Below are positions 56,975 to 64,000 of a DNA stretch of 64,000 nucleotides, in pieces (the stretch's first letter is position 1; each line of letters opens with the position of its first letter). Made by a program: the position numbers and the translations under genes. Source of the stretch: Cyclobacterium marinum DSM 745 (GTDB lineage Bacteria > Bacteroidota > Bacteroidia > Cytophagales > Cyclobacteriaceae); NCBI RefSeq assembly GCF_000222485.1, contig NC_015914.1, positions 992,001 to 1,056,000 of the forward strand. The letters run 5' to 3'. The notes beneath the pieces are model-generated. The model was not told the origin of the DNA and searched no databases. It worked only from the letters and a program-made list of their open reading frames with translations.

Positions 56975-58513
56975 ATGAAAAAGCTAACAAAATATATTTT
57001 GAGCCTGATAATGGCTGTAGGATTTTTCAGTTGTGATGAGAAATTTGATGAAATCAACACCAATCTGGTAGATCCAACTTCTTTAAACCCTGTATTTCTA
57101 TTGAATCAGGGGATACTTGACATGCGCTATAGAGATGGGGTAAGTTCTTTGCAGGACCTATCCTACAATTTTGGAATTGTACAACAAATCATTACACCTT
57201 TTGGAAGCTCTCTTGCCGGCGCTAATTACAACCAGTTAAACCTGGATCGAGCAGCGCACATCTGGCAAAACACCTACAGAAACGTATTGAAAAATACGGT
57301 GGATGCCGTAGAGAAAAGCAAGGAAAATCCGGACGAGTCCAACCTCTACCATTCTGCCAGGATATGGAAAGCCTATGCTTATATGGTGTTGACCGATACC
57401 TATGGAGACATTCCATATTTTGAAGGGGCAAAAGGGTTTATTGAGCAAATAGTTACTCCAAAATACGATAGCCAAGAAACTATCTATATGGACATTTTAA
57501 ATGAATTGGAAGAAGCTACAGCCGGATTAAACCCCAACAACCCGACTTCTTCCAGTGAAATCCTCTATGGAGGGGATCCCTTGAAATGGAAAAAATTTGG
57601 TTACTCGCTGATGTTACGTGCAGCCATGCGCTTGACTAAAGTTGATCCTTCTACTGCACAAACCTATGTTTCCAAGGCCGTGGCCGGAGGTTTGATTGCC
57701 TCCAATGAGGAAAACGCGACCCTTAGAAACACATCAGTATTCAATAACTATATAGGGGTTCATTTAGGCGCAAGGGAAAAAGCAAACTATTACCTCACAG
57801 AACCCTTCGTTGAACATTTAAAAAACAATGAAGACCCCAGACTGGAATCCATTGCCATCAGACATGTGGGCGCCACCAATGGCCCCAGCCAAACCATTGA
57901 CCGGATAACCCGAGACCCCGACTTACAGATCGGCATGCCCATGGGACATGATGACGTTTCTATCAATAGTGTACTTGCAGAAAATGGAGTGGTGAGCCTG
58001 TGGGACTTCTCTCAGGCAAATATTTATACTGTTTTGAAAGTGGACTCTCCACAGTTTTTTCTCACCTATGCCCAAACACAATTACTATTGGCAGAGGGTG
58101 CCATTAGGGGCTGGGTACAAGGGGATGCTGCATCCTATTATGAAGCAGGAATCAGGGCCAATATGGAACAAATGGCCATCTACGATGCAGCTGCTTCAAT
58201 TCCGGAATCCGCCATCAGCAGCTATATTTCCAACCACCCTTTGGTGACCGAAATGGCCCTGGAGCAAATTAACACTGAGTATTGGATAGCTTCTTTTCTC
58301 GATGGCTCTGAATTATTCGCTAATTTCAGACGGAGTGGCTACCCTACTTTAGAACCTAACCCTTATGCAGGCTCTGAAATTACTGGAGATTTTATCCGAA
58401 GCATGCCCTACCCTGATTCAGAAACTGTCGTTAACCGATCTAATTTACAGGAAGCCATCAGCAGGCAAGGCCCTAATAATTTAGACAGAAGAGTTTGGTG
58501 GGATCAACCTTAA
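56975..58513 (+). CDS. SusD/RagB-like nutrient-binding outer membrane lipoprotein
   Basis: A 512-residue lipoprotein, lipobox GFFSC with cysteine 20. SusD-like_2 features: LSYNFGIVQQIITPFG, RIWKAYAYMVLTDTYGDIPYFEGA, YAQTQLLLAEGAIRGW and a C-terminal RRVWWDQP. It captures substrate for the SusC protein directly upstream. The gap to the next gene (293 bases) is longer than inside the pair, so the dehydratase genes may have their own promoter. Confidence 0.93.
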   Translation: MKKLTKYILSLIMAVGFFSCDEKFDEINTNLVDPTSLNPVFLLNQGILDMRYRDGVSSLQDLSYNFGIVQQIITPFGSSLAGANYNQLNLDRAAHIWQNTYRNVLKNTVDAVEKSKENPDESNLYHSARIWKAYAYMVLTDTYGDIPYFEGAKGFIEQIVTPKYDSQETIYMDILNELEEATAGLNPNNPTSSSEILYGGDPLKWKKFGYSLMLRAAMRLTKVDPSTAQTYVSKAVAGGLIASNEENATLRNTSVFNNYIGVHLGAREKANYYLTEPFVEHLKNNEDPRLESIAIRHVGATNGPSQTIDRITRDPDLQIGMPMGHDDVSINSVLAENGVVSLWDFSQANIYTVLKVDSPQFFLTYAQTQLLLAEGAIRGWVQGDAASYYEAGIRANMEQMAIYDAAASIPESAISSYISNHPLVTEMALEQINTEYWIASFLDGSELFANFRRSGYPTLEPNPYAGSEITGDFIRSMPYPDSETVVNRSNLQEAISRQGPNNLDRRVWWDQP

Positions 58514-58806
58514 TCATAGCGGCGTACTTGCCAATAAAAGGCAGGTGCGCCTAACTTATTTTGGTGAAAACTAAATTTATTCCACAGAAGGCTTTTAATA
58601 GTTTAAATTGTACACTAAATTCTAGCTTTCATTTTTTGCTTTAAATCTCATCAATAAAAGAAGATTACATAGGTATTCAACTCAACCGCAAAACGCATAA
58701 ATTAGACATGATTTACTTTTCTAATTTCGACTTACCTAAGCAATCCCCTGATGAAACAATTGCAATAAACCAAGACATAAAAACTCAAACAATAACCCAA
58801 TAATCG

Positions 58807-60075
58807 ATGAAAAAAACTAAAAAAAAGGTGACTCAACAACCTGTCGGAGGAAAAGTGAGCAGAAGAAATGCCATACAGTCTGTATTAGGGCTGGCCGGAA
58901 CAGGCCTTCTTCTCCCACTTTCTTCTTACGCAGAAAAACCAAGTCCAACCCACTTTAAGGAAGGAGAAGTAAGAATCACCAAACTGGAAACATTTTTAGT
59001 AAAACCTCGCTGGATATTTCTGAAAATCCACACCGATGCCGGTGTAGTAGGATTAGGAGAGCCACTACTGGAAGGCCGTGCCCTCACCATCCAAACAGCC
59101 ATAAAGGAGCTGGAACCATACTTGATCGGTAAAGACCCGAGACGTGTGGTGCATCATTGGCAGGCGATTTACCGCCATGCTTTTTATAGAGGAGGCCCAA
59201 TTTTAACCTCAGCACTGAGTGGCATAGACCACGCATTATGGGACATCAAAGGTAAACTCCTAGGAGTACCGGTTTATGAACTTTTTGGGGGACCTACCCG
59301 AGACAGGGTCAGGATTTACGGTAGGGCATCTAATGCTGAAGATATGAAAAAACGAAAGCAGGAAGGCTACACCGTCATCAAGACAGGGGTTGCTAAAAAG
59401 CAGCCAGCAAGGATAGTTGAGAACCCGGCATTTATACAATATGCAGCTGATAATTTCGCGTCACTCAGGGAAGCTGGTGGACCTGAAATGGACATTGGAA
59501 TAGATTTTCACGGAGCTATTTCCCCACAAACTGCCAAGGTACTTATCAAAGAACTGGAACAATACCAACCCATGTTTGTAGAAGAGCCCTGCCAAGCACA
59601 AAATGTGGATGTGATGGCAGAAATTGCTAGAGGAACACATCTTCCAATCGCCACGGGAGAAAGGATATTCACCAAGTGGGGTTTCCGGGAAATTTTAGAA
59701 AAAGGGGCGGCAGCCATTGTTCAGCCGGATCTCTGCCACGCAGGAGGACTTACCGAAGGCAAGTTAATTGCAGGTATGGCAGAGGCTTATTATGCCGCCA
59801 TTGCTCCCCACAATCCAATGGGCCCAATTTCCTTAGCTTGCGGATTGCATTTAGCAGCTAGTGTACCCAATTTCCTTGTACAGGAGCAAGTAACTTTGGG
59901 TGAGGGATATTTAAAAAACCCATTTAAACTTGAATCAGATGGAACCGTCCTTATTCCAAAAGGCCCCGGCTTAGGCATTGAACTAGACGAAGACGCTTTG
60001 GCAGATAAAATAGGTCACGATTGGACCAACCCACAATCTTATGATCCTAGGGACGGATCAGTAGTGGATTGGTAA
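58807..60075 (+). CDS. dgoD: D-galactonate dehydratase-like enzyme with Tat leader
   Basis: A 422-residue enolase-superfamily enzyme very similar to E. coli DgoD along its whole length after the leader. The ligands D233, E259 and E285 and the catalytic H235 and H335 (APHNPMGP) sit exactly 50 residues after their DgoD counterparts (183, 209, 235; 185, 285). DgoD converts D-galactonate to 2-keto-3-deoxygalactonate. The extra N terminus holds SRRNAIQSVLGLAGTGLLLPL, a twin-arginine signal, so unlike DgoD it is probably periplasmic. The substrate may differ; the reaction type is secure. Confidence 0.88.
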   Translation: MKKTKKKVTQQPVGGKVSRRNAIQSVLGLAGTGLLLPLSSYAEKPSPTHFKEGEVRITKLETFLVKPRWIFLKIHTDAGVVGLGEPLLEGRALTIQTAIKELEPYLIGKDPRRVVHHWQAIYRHAFYRGGPILTSALSGIDHALWDIKGKLLGVPVYELFGGPTRDRVRIYGRASNAEDMKKRKQEGYTVIKTGVAKKQPARIVENPAFIQYAADNFASLREAGGPEMDIGIDFHGAISPQTAKVLIKELEQYQPMFVEEPCQAQNVDVMAEIARGTHLPIATGERIFTKWGFREILEKGAAAIVQPDLCHAGGLTEGKLIAGMAEAYYAAIAPHNPMGPISLACGLHLAASVPNFLVQEQVTLGEGYLKNPFKLESDGTVLIPKGPGLGIELDEDALADKIGHDWTNPQSYDPRDGSVVDW

Positions 60076-60131
60076 TCAATCATTACTCAAAAAAAAAATT
60101 AAACAAACTCAAATCAGACCATCAGTATATA

Positions 60132-61478
60132 ATGAAAGAACAGAAAAATAACACCAGAAGGAATTTACTTAAAGGATTGGGAATTGGAACCATGGCGGGA
60201 ATGCTTGGCATGTACCCAAATGCCAAAGCTGCCACTGAAAAAGAAAAACCATCCTACCTCAATGGTTTACCTCCACTTAAAATCACAAATGTAAAAGCCA
60301 TTGGCCTTGCGCCCAGCGGTTCTAATTTAATTGTTATAAAAGTAGAAACCTCTGAGCCGGGTCTTTACGGTTTGGGTTGTGCCACATTTACACAAAGGGC
60401 ATTTGCAGTGATCACTGCCATTGAGAAATACCTCAAAGAGTTTTGTGTAGGCAAGGATGTTGACAATATTGAAGACATGTGGCAAGCTGCCTTCGTAAGT
60501 TCTTACTGGCGCAATGGGCCGGTACTCAACAATGCCATCAGTGGGCTTGACCAGGCCTTATGGGACATAAAGGGCAAACGTGCCAATATGCCTGTTTACC
60601 AATTGCTGGGAGGCAAATGTAGATTTGCCATTCCATGTTATACGCATGCCAGCGGGAACACCCCCGAAGAAGCGGCCAATCAGGTTTCTTCCTATATGGA
60701 AGAAGGGTACCGCTATGTAAGAATTCAGCAGGGAGGCTATGGCGGTGCAGGCATATCCGGAGAACCCGACTTCAAAAAGCAAGGCTTTGCAAGGGATACC
60801 GATCAATACATGGACCAAGGAAAATACAGAAAAGACGTTCCAAAGCTGTTTGAAACTGTGAGAAGACAATGTGGAGAGGAGGTAGAATTACTACATGACA
60901 TTCATGAACGGTTAGACCCCATAGATGCTATTAATGTAGTCAAGAGCGTAGAACCGTATCATCCGTTTTTTATCGAGGACCCCTTCTCCCCAGAACAAAT
61001 GGAATGGTTTAAACAATTGAGAAATGCTACTACTGTTCCTTTGGCAATGGGCGAACTTTTTAACAATATCAACGAGTTTAAGGAGCCCATGACCAACCGC
61101 TTATTTGACTATATACGAATTCATATTTCACAGATAGGGGGTATTTCTCCGGCAATGAAAGTGGCCAGGCTGGGTGAGTTTTATGGTATCAAAACAGCTT
61201 GGCATGGACCTGGGGATGTATCACCGGTAGGTCATGCAGCCAATGCCCATATTGATTTGGCAATTTGGAACTTTGGAATTCAGGAAGCAGCCAGAATTTC
61301 AGATTTATCCAGAGAGATATTCCCGGGTTCACCTACGATGAAAGATGGCTATATGTGGGTAAACGAAGTGCCAGGCTTAGGCGTGGACATCAATGAAAAA
61401 CTTGCCGCCAAATACCCGATGCATACCAATTCAAGGTGGACAGTCAGAAAATTTGATGGAACGATTATTAGGCCTTAA
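60132..61478 (+). CDS. mannonate dehydratase/RspA-like enolase-superfamily enzyme with Tat leader
   Basis: A 448-residue enzyme of the ManD/RspA branch: YTHASGNTPEEAANQVSSYMEEGYRYVRIQ, HDIHERLDP, FIEDPFSPEQMEWF, MGELFNNINEF and AWHGPGDVSPVGHAANAHIDLA. Likely metal ligands D256, E282, E308 and catalytic H358. I chose the ATG at 60132 because it begins a twin-arginine leader (NTRRNLLKGLG); the longest frame from 60069 overlaps the dgoD-like gene and adds a lysine-rich stretch. It follows that gene by 56 bases, so the two are likely co-transcribed. The exact acid sugar is unknown. Confidence 0.85.
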   Translation: MKEQKNNTRRNLLKGLGIGTMAGMLGMYPNAKAATEKEKPSYLNGLPPLKITNVKAIGLAPSGSNLIVIKVETSEPGLYGLGCATFTQRAFAVITAIEKYLKEFCVGKDVDNIEDMWQAAFVSSYWRNGPVLNNAISGLDQALWDIKGKRANMPVYQLLGGKCRFAIPCYTHASGNTPEEAANQVSSYMEEGYRYVRIQQGGYGGAGISGEPDFKKQGFARDTDQYMDQGKYRKDVPKLFETVRRQCGEEVELLHDIHERLDPIDAINVVKSVEPYHPFFIEDPFSPEQMEWFKQLRNATTVPLAMGELFNNINEFKEPMTNRLFDYIRIHISQIGGISPAMKVARLGEFYGIKTAWHGPGDVSPVGHAANAHIDLAIWNFGIQEAARISDLSREIFPGSPTMKDGYMWVNEVPGLGVDINEKLAAKYPMHTNSRWTVRKFDGTIIRP

Positions 61479-61549
61479 AGAAAGAAGATAGAGTAATCAG
61501 TGATCTGGTGAGCGGGAGATCAGTGATGGAATGATAGAGTTAGAACTAA

Positions 61550-61633
61550 ATCATCACATCACTAGATCACCAAATCACTAGATCACCACATCACCACATC
61601 ACTAGATCACTAGATCACCACATCACTTCACCA
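61550..61633 (+). repeat. 8-bp tandem array, (TAG/CAC/CAA)ATCAC
   Basis: About ten 8-bp units alternating TAGATCAC, CACATCAC and CAAATCAC, just upstream of the four-helix-bundle gene. A stretch in inverse orientation (CAGTGATCTGGTGA, near 61498-61512) lies to its left, and a related AGTGATCAGAG to GTGATCTGG stretch lies downstream near 62050-62080, so the gene is flanked by the same motif. Confidence 0.8.
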
Positions 61634-61643
61634 CAAAATTAAG

Positions 61644-62012
61644 ATGGTCATGAAACAGGATGAATTCAATGAATTATTCCGGAACCGCACAAAAATCTTG
61701 GCATTACAGATAATAAGCTTATTAAGTGAACTTAAGTACAATGATGCATTAGGGACAATAAGAAAGCAATTGATCAGGTCAATCACCTCTACAGCTGCCA
61801 ATTTTAGAGCTGTCTGCAGAGCGCGATCCGAAAGAGAACGCTTTGCCAAACTCTGCATAGTAGTTGAAGAAGCCGATGAAACTATATTCTGGATAGAGAT
61901 GATTACAGAAGCAGGATTTATTTCTAAAGAAGAGATGGCAGATTGCTATAAAGAAGCCACAGAAATCCTCAAAGTAATGGCATCATACAGAAAAAGGTTA
62001 ATGACAAGATGA
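61644..62012 (+). CDS. four-helix-bundle protein (S23/bAvd-like)
   Basis: A 122-residue protein of the four-helix-bundle family first seen in 23S rRNA intervening sequences and related to the accessory Avd protein of diversity-generating retroelements. The pattern NRTKILALQIISLLSELKYNDALGTIRKQLIRSITSTAANFRAVCRARSERE, then CIVVEEADETIFWIEM, matches it well. No reverse transcriptase or rRNA is nearby. It is bracketed by ATCAC-type short repeats, which hints that gene and repeats move together. The molecular role of free-standing members is unknown. Confidence 0.85.
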   Translation: MVMKQDEFNELFRNRTKILALQIISLLSELKYNDALGTIRKQLIRSITSTAANFRAVCRARSERERFAKLCIVVEEADETIFWIEMITEAGFISKEEMADCYKEATEILKVMASYRKRLMTR

Positions 62013-62160
62013 TAAAGGGCTTAGAAAAGGGTCTGTATCCTGACGATGGAGTGATCAGAGAACGGGAAGATCTGTGATCTGGCAAACTGGTAGGCAAAAA
62101 AATCTTTATCAGCGAAAATTAAAGCTCCACCCCATCAACAAAAAACATCACAACCCCATC

Positions 62161-63669
62161 TCACCTAAAATACTCCTTATTTACCGATACCTCTTCCAGC
62201 AACGGATCGTTTATTTCTTTCATTTTATCCAATATTTTTTGATGTAAAACAGCAACTATCTCCCTCACCTCTTCCCTATTATCATGAATAAGATTGATAT
62301 TTTCTTCAGGATCAATCGCAATATGATACAATTCATCTCTGCTAGGATCCATAAAATCTCTTACCAACTTCCAGTCCGGAGTTCTGTAACTTCTTAAAAA
62401 AGAAGTAGCATAGTTTACCATACTGTATTCTGCATAAAAATCATTGTCCCAATCAGAAGCCTCTTCTCCTTTAATCAAAGACACAAGACTTCGCCCCCTA
62501 AGTATTTGCTTGGAAGAAGACGGAAGCTCCACACCGGCCATCTCAAGTAATGTAGGGTAAATATCCAAAACAGAGACAGTCTGATCAACCTTTCTACCGG
62601 CTTGGGCAACTCCTTTCCAATAAACAATTGCCGGAATTTTTAAGGAATTATCAAAAAGATTAGGTCTATATCCGGCATTGATATTTTCAGTTTCTTTGGG
62701 AATTGTTTTGGTAATCCATTTACCATTGCCTTTATGCTTAATGCCATTGTGCCCCATATTATAACCATGGTCAGACATAAAGATAACAATGGTATTGTCC
62801 ATAACCCCTTTTTCCTCTAGCGCTCCCAACACCCTTCCTACATTCCTGTCCATTCCGGCGGTGCTGGCAAGGTACTCTTTCATCTGTTTTTTGGCTTTTT
62901 CAATATCTAAGTCCGGATAGTTTGGATTTGGAAGAATTGGATCCATACCTTCAAATGGCGCCCAGTCCTCTTCTGCAACAGGTAACCATTGACTATGAGG
63001 TGCCCTTGTGTTAAAACACAATAGAAAAGGAGCTTCTGTTTGATTTTTTATAAAAGAAATGGCATGGTCAGCCAAAATATCAGTGGTTAGCCCTTGAACA
63101 GTCTGCAAATTGCCTTCAATCTCAAGCTCGGGATTTACAGGGCTGGCACCACCACCGGCTAGCCCCATAAAAAAATCAAAACCATGATTTTTTGGGTGAT
63201 ATTTTCTCCCTTCTTCCGAAGCCCAATCTCCAAGATGCCATTTCCCAACCAAACCGGTATGATACCCGGCATTTTGTAACATTTCAGCAAAAGTAATGCT
63301 ACCGGGATCCAATCCGGCATTTACATTGGGATCATATTTTAGCTTGCTATGATTAGGACTAACAATAAAGTCCAAAATATTGTATTCACTTGCATAGCGA
63401 CCTGTCATAATGCTTGTCCGCGAAGGACTACAAACCGGCGTGGTCGTAAATGCATTTTGAAAAGTCACTCCTTTTGCTGCCAATTTATCAATATTGGGAG
63501 TATAAGCATTAGGATCTCCTGAGGCACCAAAAGCCCAAGGGGCTTGGTCATCCGTTAATATGAACAAAATATTTGGCCGCTCATCTTTGTTTTGGAAGGG
63601 ATAAACCTCCTGAACAATCATTAATAAATAAAACGCAGCTCCGACAAACTTGATAATTTTGGAATTCAT
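62161..63669 (-). CDS. sulfatase, type I (formylglycine), exported
   Basis: A 502-residue arylsulfatase-like enzyme. After a hydrophobic leader comes NILFILTDDQAPW (metal ligands), then the signature C80-S-P-S-R with TSIMTGRYASEYNILDF, GKWHLGDW, and the second metal site SDHGYNMGHNG. It is convergent to the acid-sugar dehydratase genes. It would remove sulfate esters from a polysaccharide, which fits a marine polysaccharide-degrading locus. Different subfamily from the sulfatase at 4206. Confidence 0.9.
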   Translation of the reverse strand: MNSKIIKFVGAAFYLLMIVQEVYPFQNKDERPNILFILTDDQAPWAFGASGDPNAYTPNIDKLAAKGVTFQNAFTTTPVCSPSRTSIMTGRYASEYNILDFIVSPNHSKLKYDPNVNAGLDPGSITFAEMLQNAGYHTGLVGKWHLGDWASEEGRKYHPKNHGFDFFMGLAGGGASPVNPELEIEGNLQTVQGLTTDILADHAISFIKNQTEAPFLLCFNTRAPHSQWLPVAEEDWAPFEGMDPILPNPNYPDLDIEKAKKQMKEYLASTAGMDRNVGRVLGALEEKGVMDNTIVIFMSDHGYNMGHNGIKHKGNGKWITKTIPKETENINAGYRPNLFDNSLKIPAIVYWKGVAQAGRKVDQTVSVLDIYPTLLEMAGVELPSSSKQILRGRSLVSLIKGEEASDWDNDFYAEYSMVNYATSFLRSYRTPDWKLVRDFMDPSRDELYHIAIDPEENINLIHDNREEVREIVAVLHQKILDKMKEINDPLLEEVSVNKEYFR

Positions 63670-63844
63670 TGTTAATTAATAATTTTAATCCTCACCCACC
63701 CACCAAAAAGGATTAGTGCCTTTTAATTTTCTAAAAAAGGCTCATTTTAGTAAATGAATAGAGAAATCCCTCAAGAGCATCTACTTGAGAAAAACCTTTC
63801 TTTGCCATCTTGGCATTTTCTCCTTCAATTTATAGCTTTGCAGC

Positions 63845-64000
63845 ATGCAGACCAAGCCTTTTAAATACTTATTTAGAATTCAATACTTAGGCCTTCGTTA
63901 TCATGGGTGGCAGGTACAGAAAGGGGTTAAGACCATTCAGGGTACTTTAGAGAAAACATTCCGCTATGTACTGCAACATGAAAACTTTAAAATTCTGGGA
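63845..64000 (+). CDS. truA: tRNA pseudouridine synthase A, N-terminal part, cut by window end
   Basis: The first 52 codons, open to the last base. The sequence FRIQYLGLRYHGWQVQ followed by TIQGTLEKTF matches the N-terminal strand, Y/F-x-G-x-x-Y-x-G-W-Q loop and first helix of TruA, which makes pseudouridine at positions 38-40 of tRNAs. The catalytic aspartate lies beyond the window, so activity cannot be judged. Confidence 0.8.
   Translation, partial: MQTKPFKYLFRIQYLGLRYHGWQVQKGVKTIQGTLEKTFRYVLQHENFKILG

Noticed and set aside
60558..60869. 103-residue minus-strand frame inside the ManD-like gene
   Set aside because: Shadow of the catalytic region of a clear enzyme.
61644..62012. Diversity-generating retroelement accessory gene
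   Set aside because: No reverse transcriptase, template repeat or variable target gene is in the window; only the fold is shared.

Overview
The window looks like a chromosome segment of a marine, carbohydrate-degrading member of the Bacteroidota, most likely in or near the Cyclobacteriaceae. The basis is two SusC/SusD pairs, formylglycine-type sulfatases, many lipoproteins, AT-rich spacers, and protein families typical of that group (DUF5060 enzyme, Blc-type lipocalin, M13 peptidase, SLC12-type permease). I recognised no rRNA, tRNA or CRISPR array, and no transposase or integrase gene.

Layout. 1-3963: the C-terminal part of an alpha/beta hydrolase, an ECF sigma-factor operon with two membrane proteins, and a DUF6544-like membrane protein. 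4206-8743: an iduronate-2-sulfatase-like sulfatase, a YcaQ-type DNA glycosylase, an M56/BlaR1-like protease and a frameshifted small membrane protein. 9210-13911: first SusC/SusD pair, closed by a clear terminator. 14142-20323: marR-adaptor-RND pump-TolC operon with a 20-bp near-palindrome in front of marR. 20969-33391: housekeeping and transport genes (MscS channel, lipocalin, Ppx/GppA, Ldh-family oxidoreductase, divergent Nramp, SLC12-type permease, DUF5060 enzyme, M13 peptidase).

33600-53400 is the accessory part. It holds three clusters of one modular repeat family (15 full copies of a ~125-bp hairpin-rich core, all in one orientation). Between the clusters sit a complete parDE module, a second parDE with a nonsense-mutated toxin, three unfamiliar genes (36493-38771, one with a HEPN-type R-x4-H motif), DinB, a large soluble hybrid histidine kinase, a serpin lipoprotein, a DUF4221-like lipoprotein and a Tat-exported enolase-superfamily enzyme. 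The core repeat carries a hairpin whose loop is GTGA, GTAA or GCAA in every copy (always GNRA) and a second short hairpin whose stem differs in a compensatory way between subfamilies. I consider this repeat family the most promising undescribed structure here.

53839-63669: second SusC/SusD pair, a galactonate-dehydratase-like enzyme and a mannonate-dehydratase-like enzyme, both with twin-arginine leaders, then a four-helix-bundle gene next to an 8-bp tandem array, and a convergent sulfatase. With the enzyme at 50888 this makes three apparently exported acid-sugar dehydratases around one SusC/SusD pair, which suggests uptake and periplasmic processing of an acidic sugar or polysaccharide. The window ends inside a truA-like gene.
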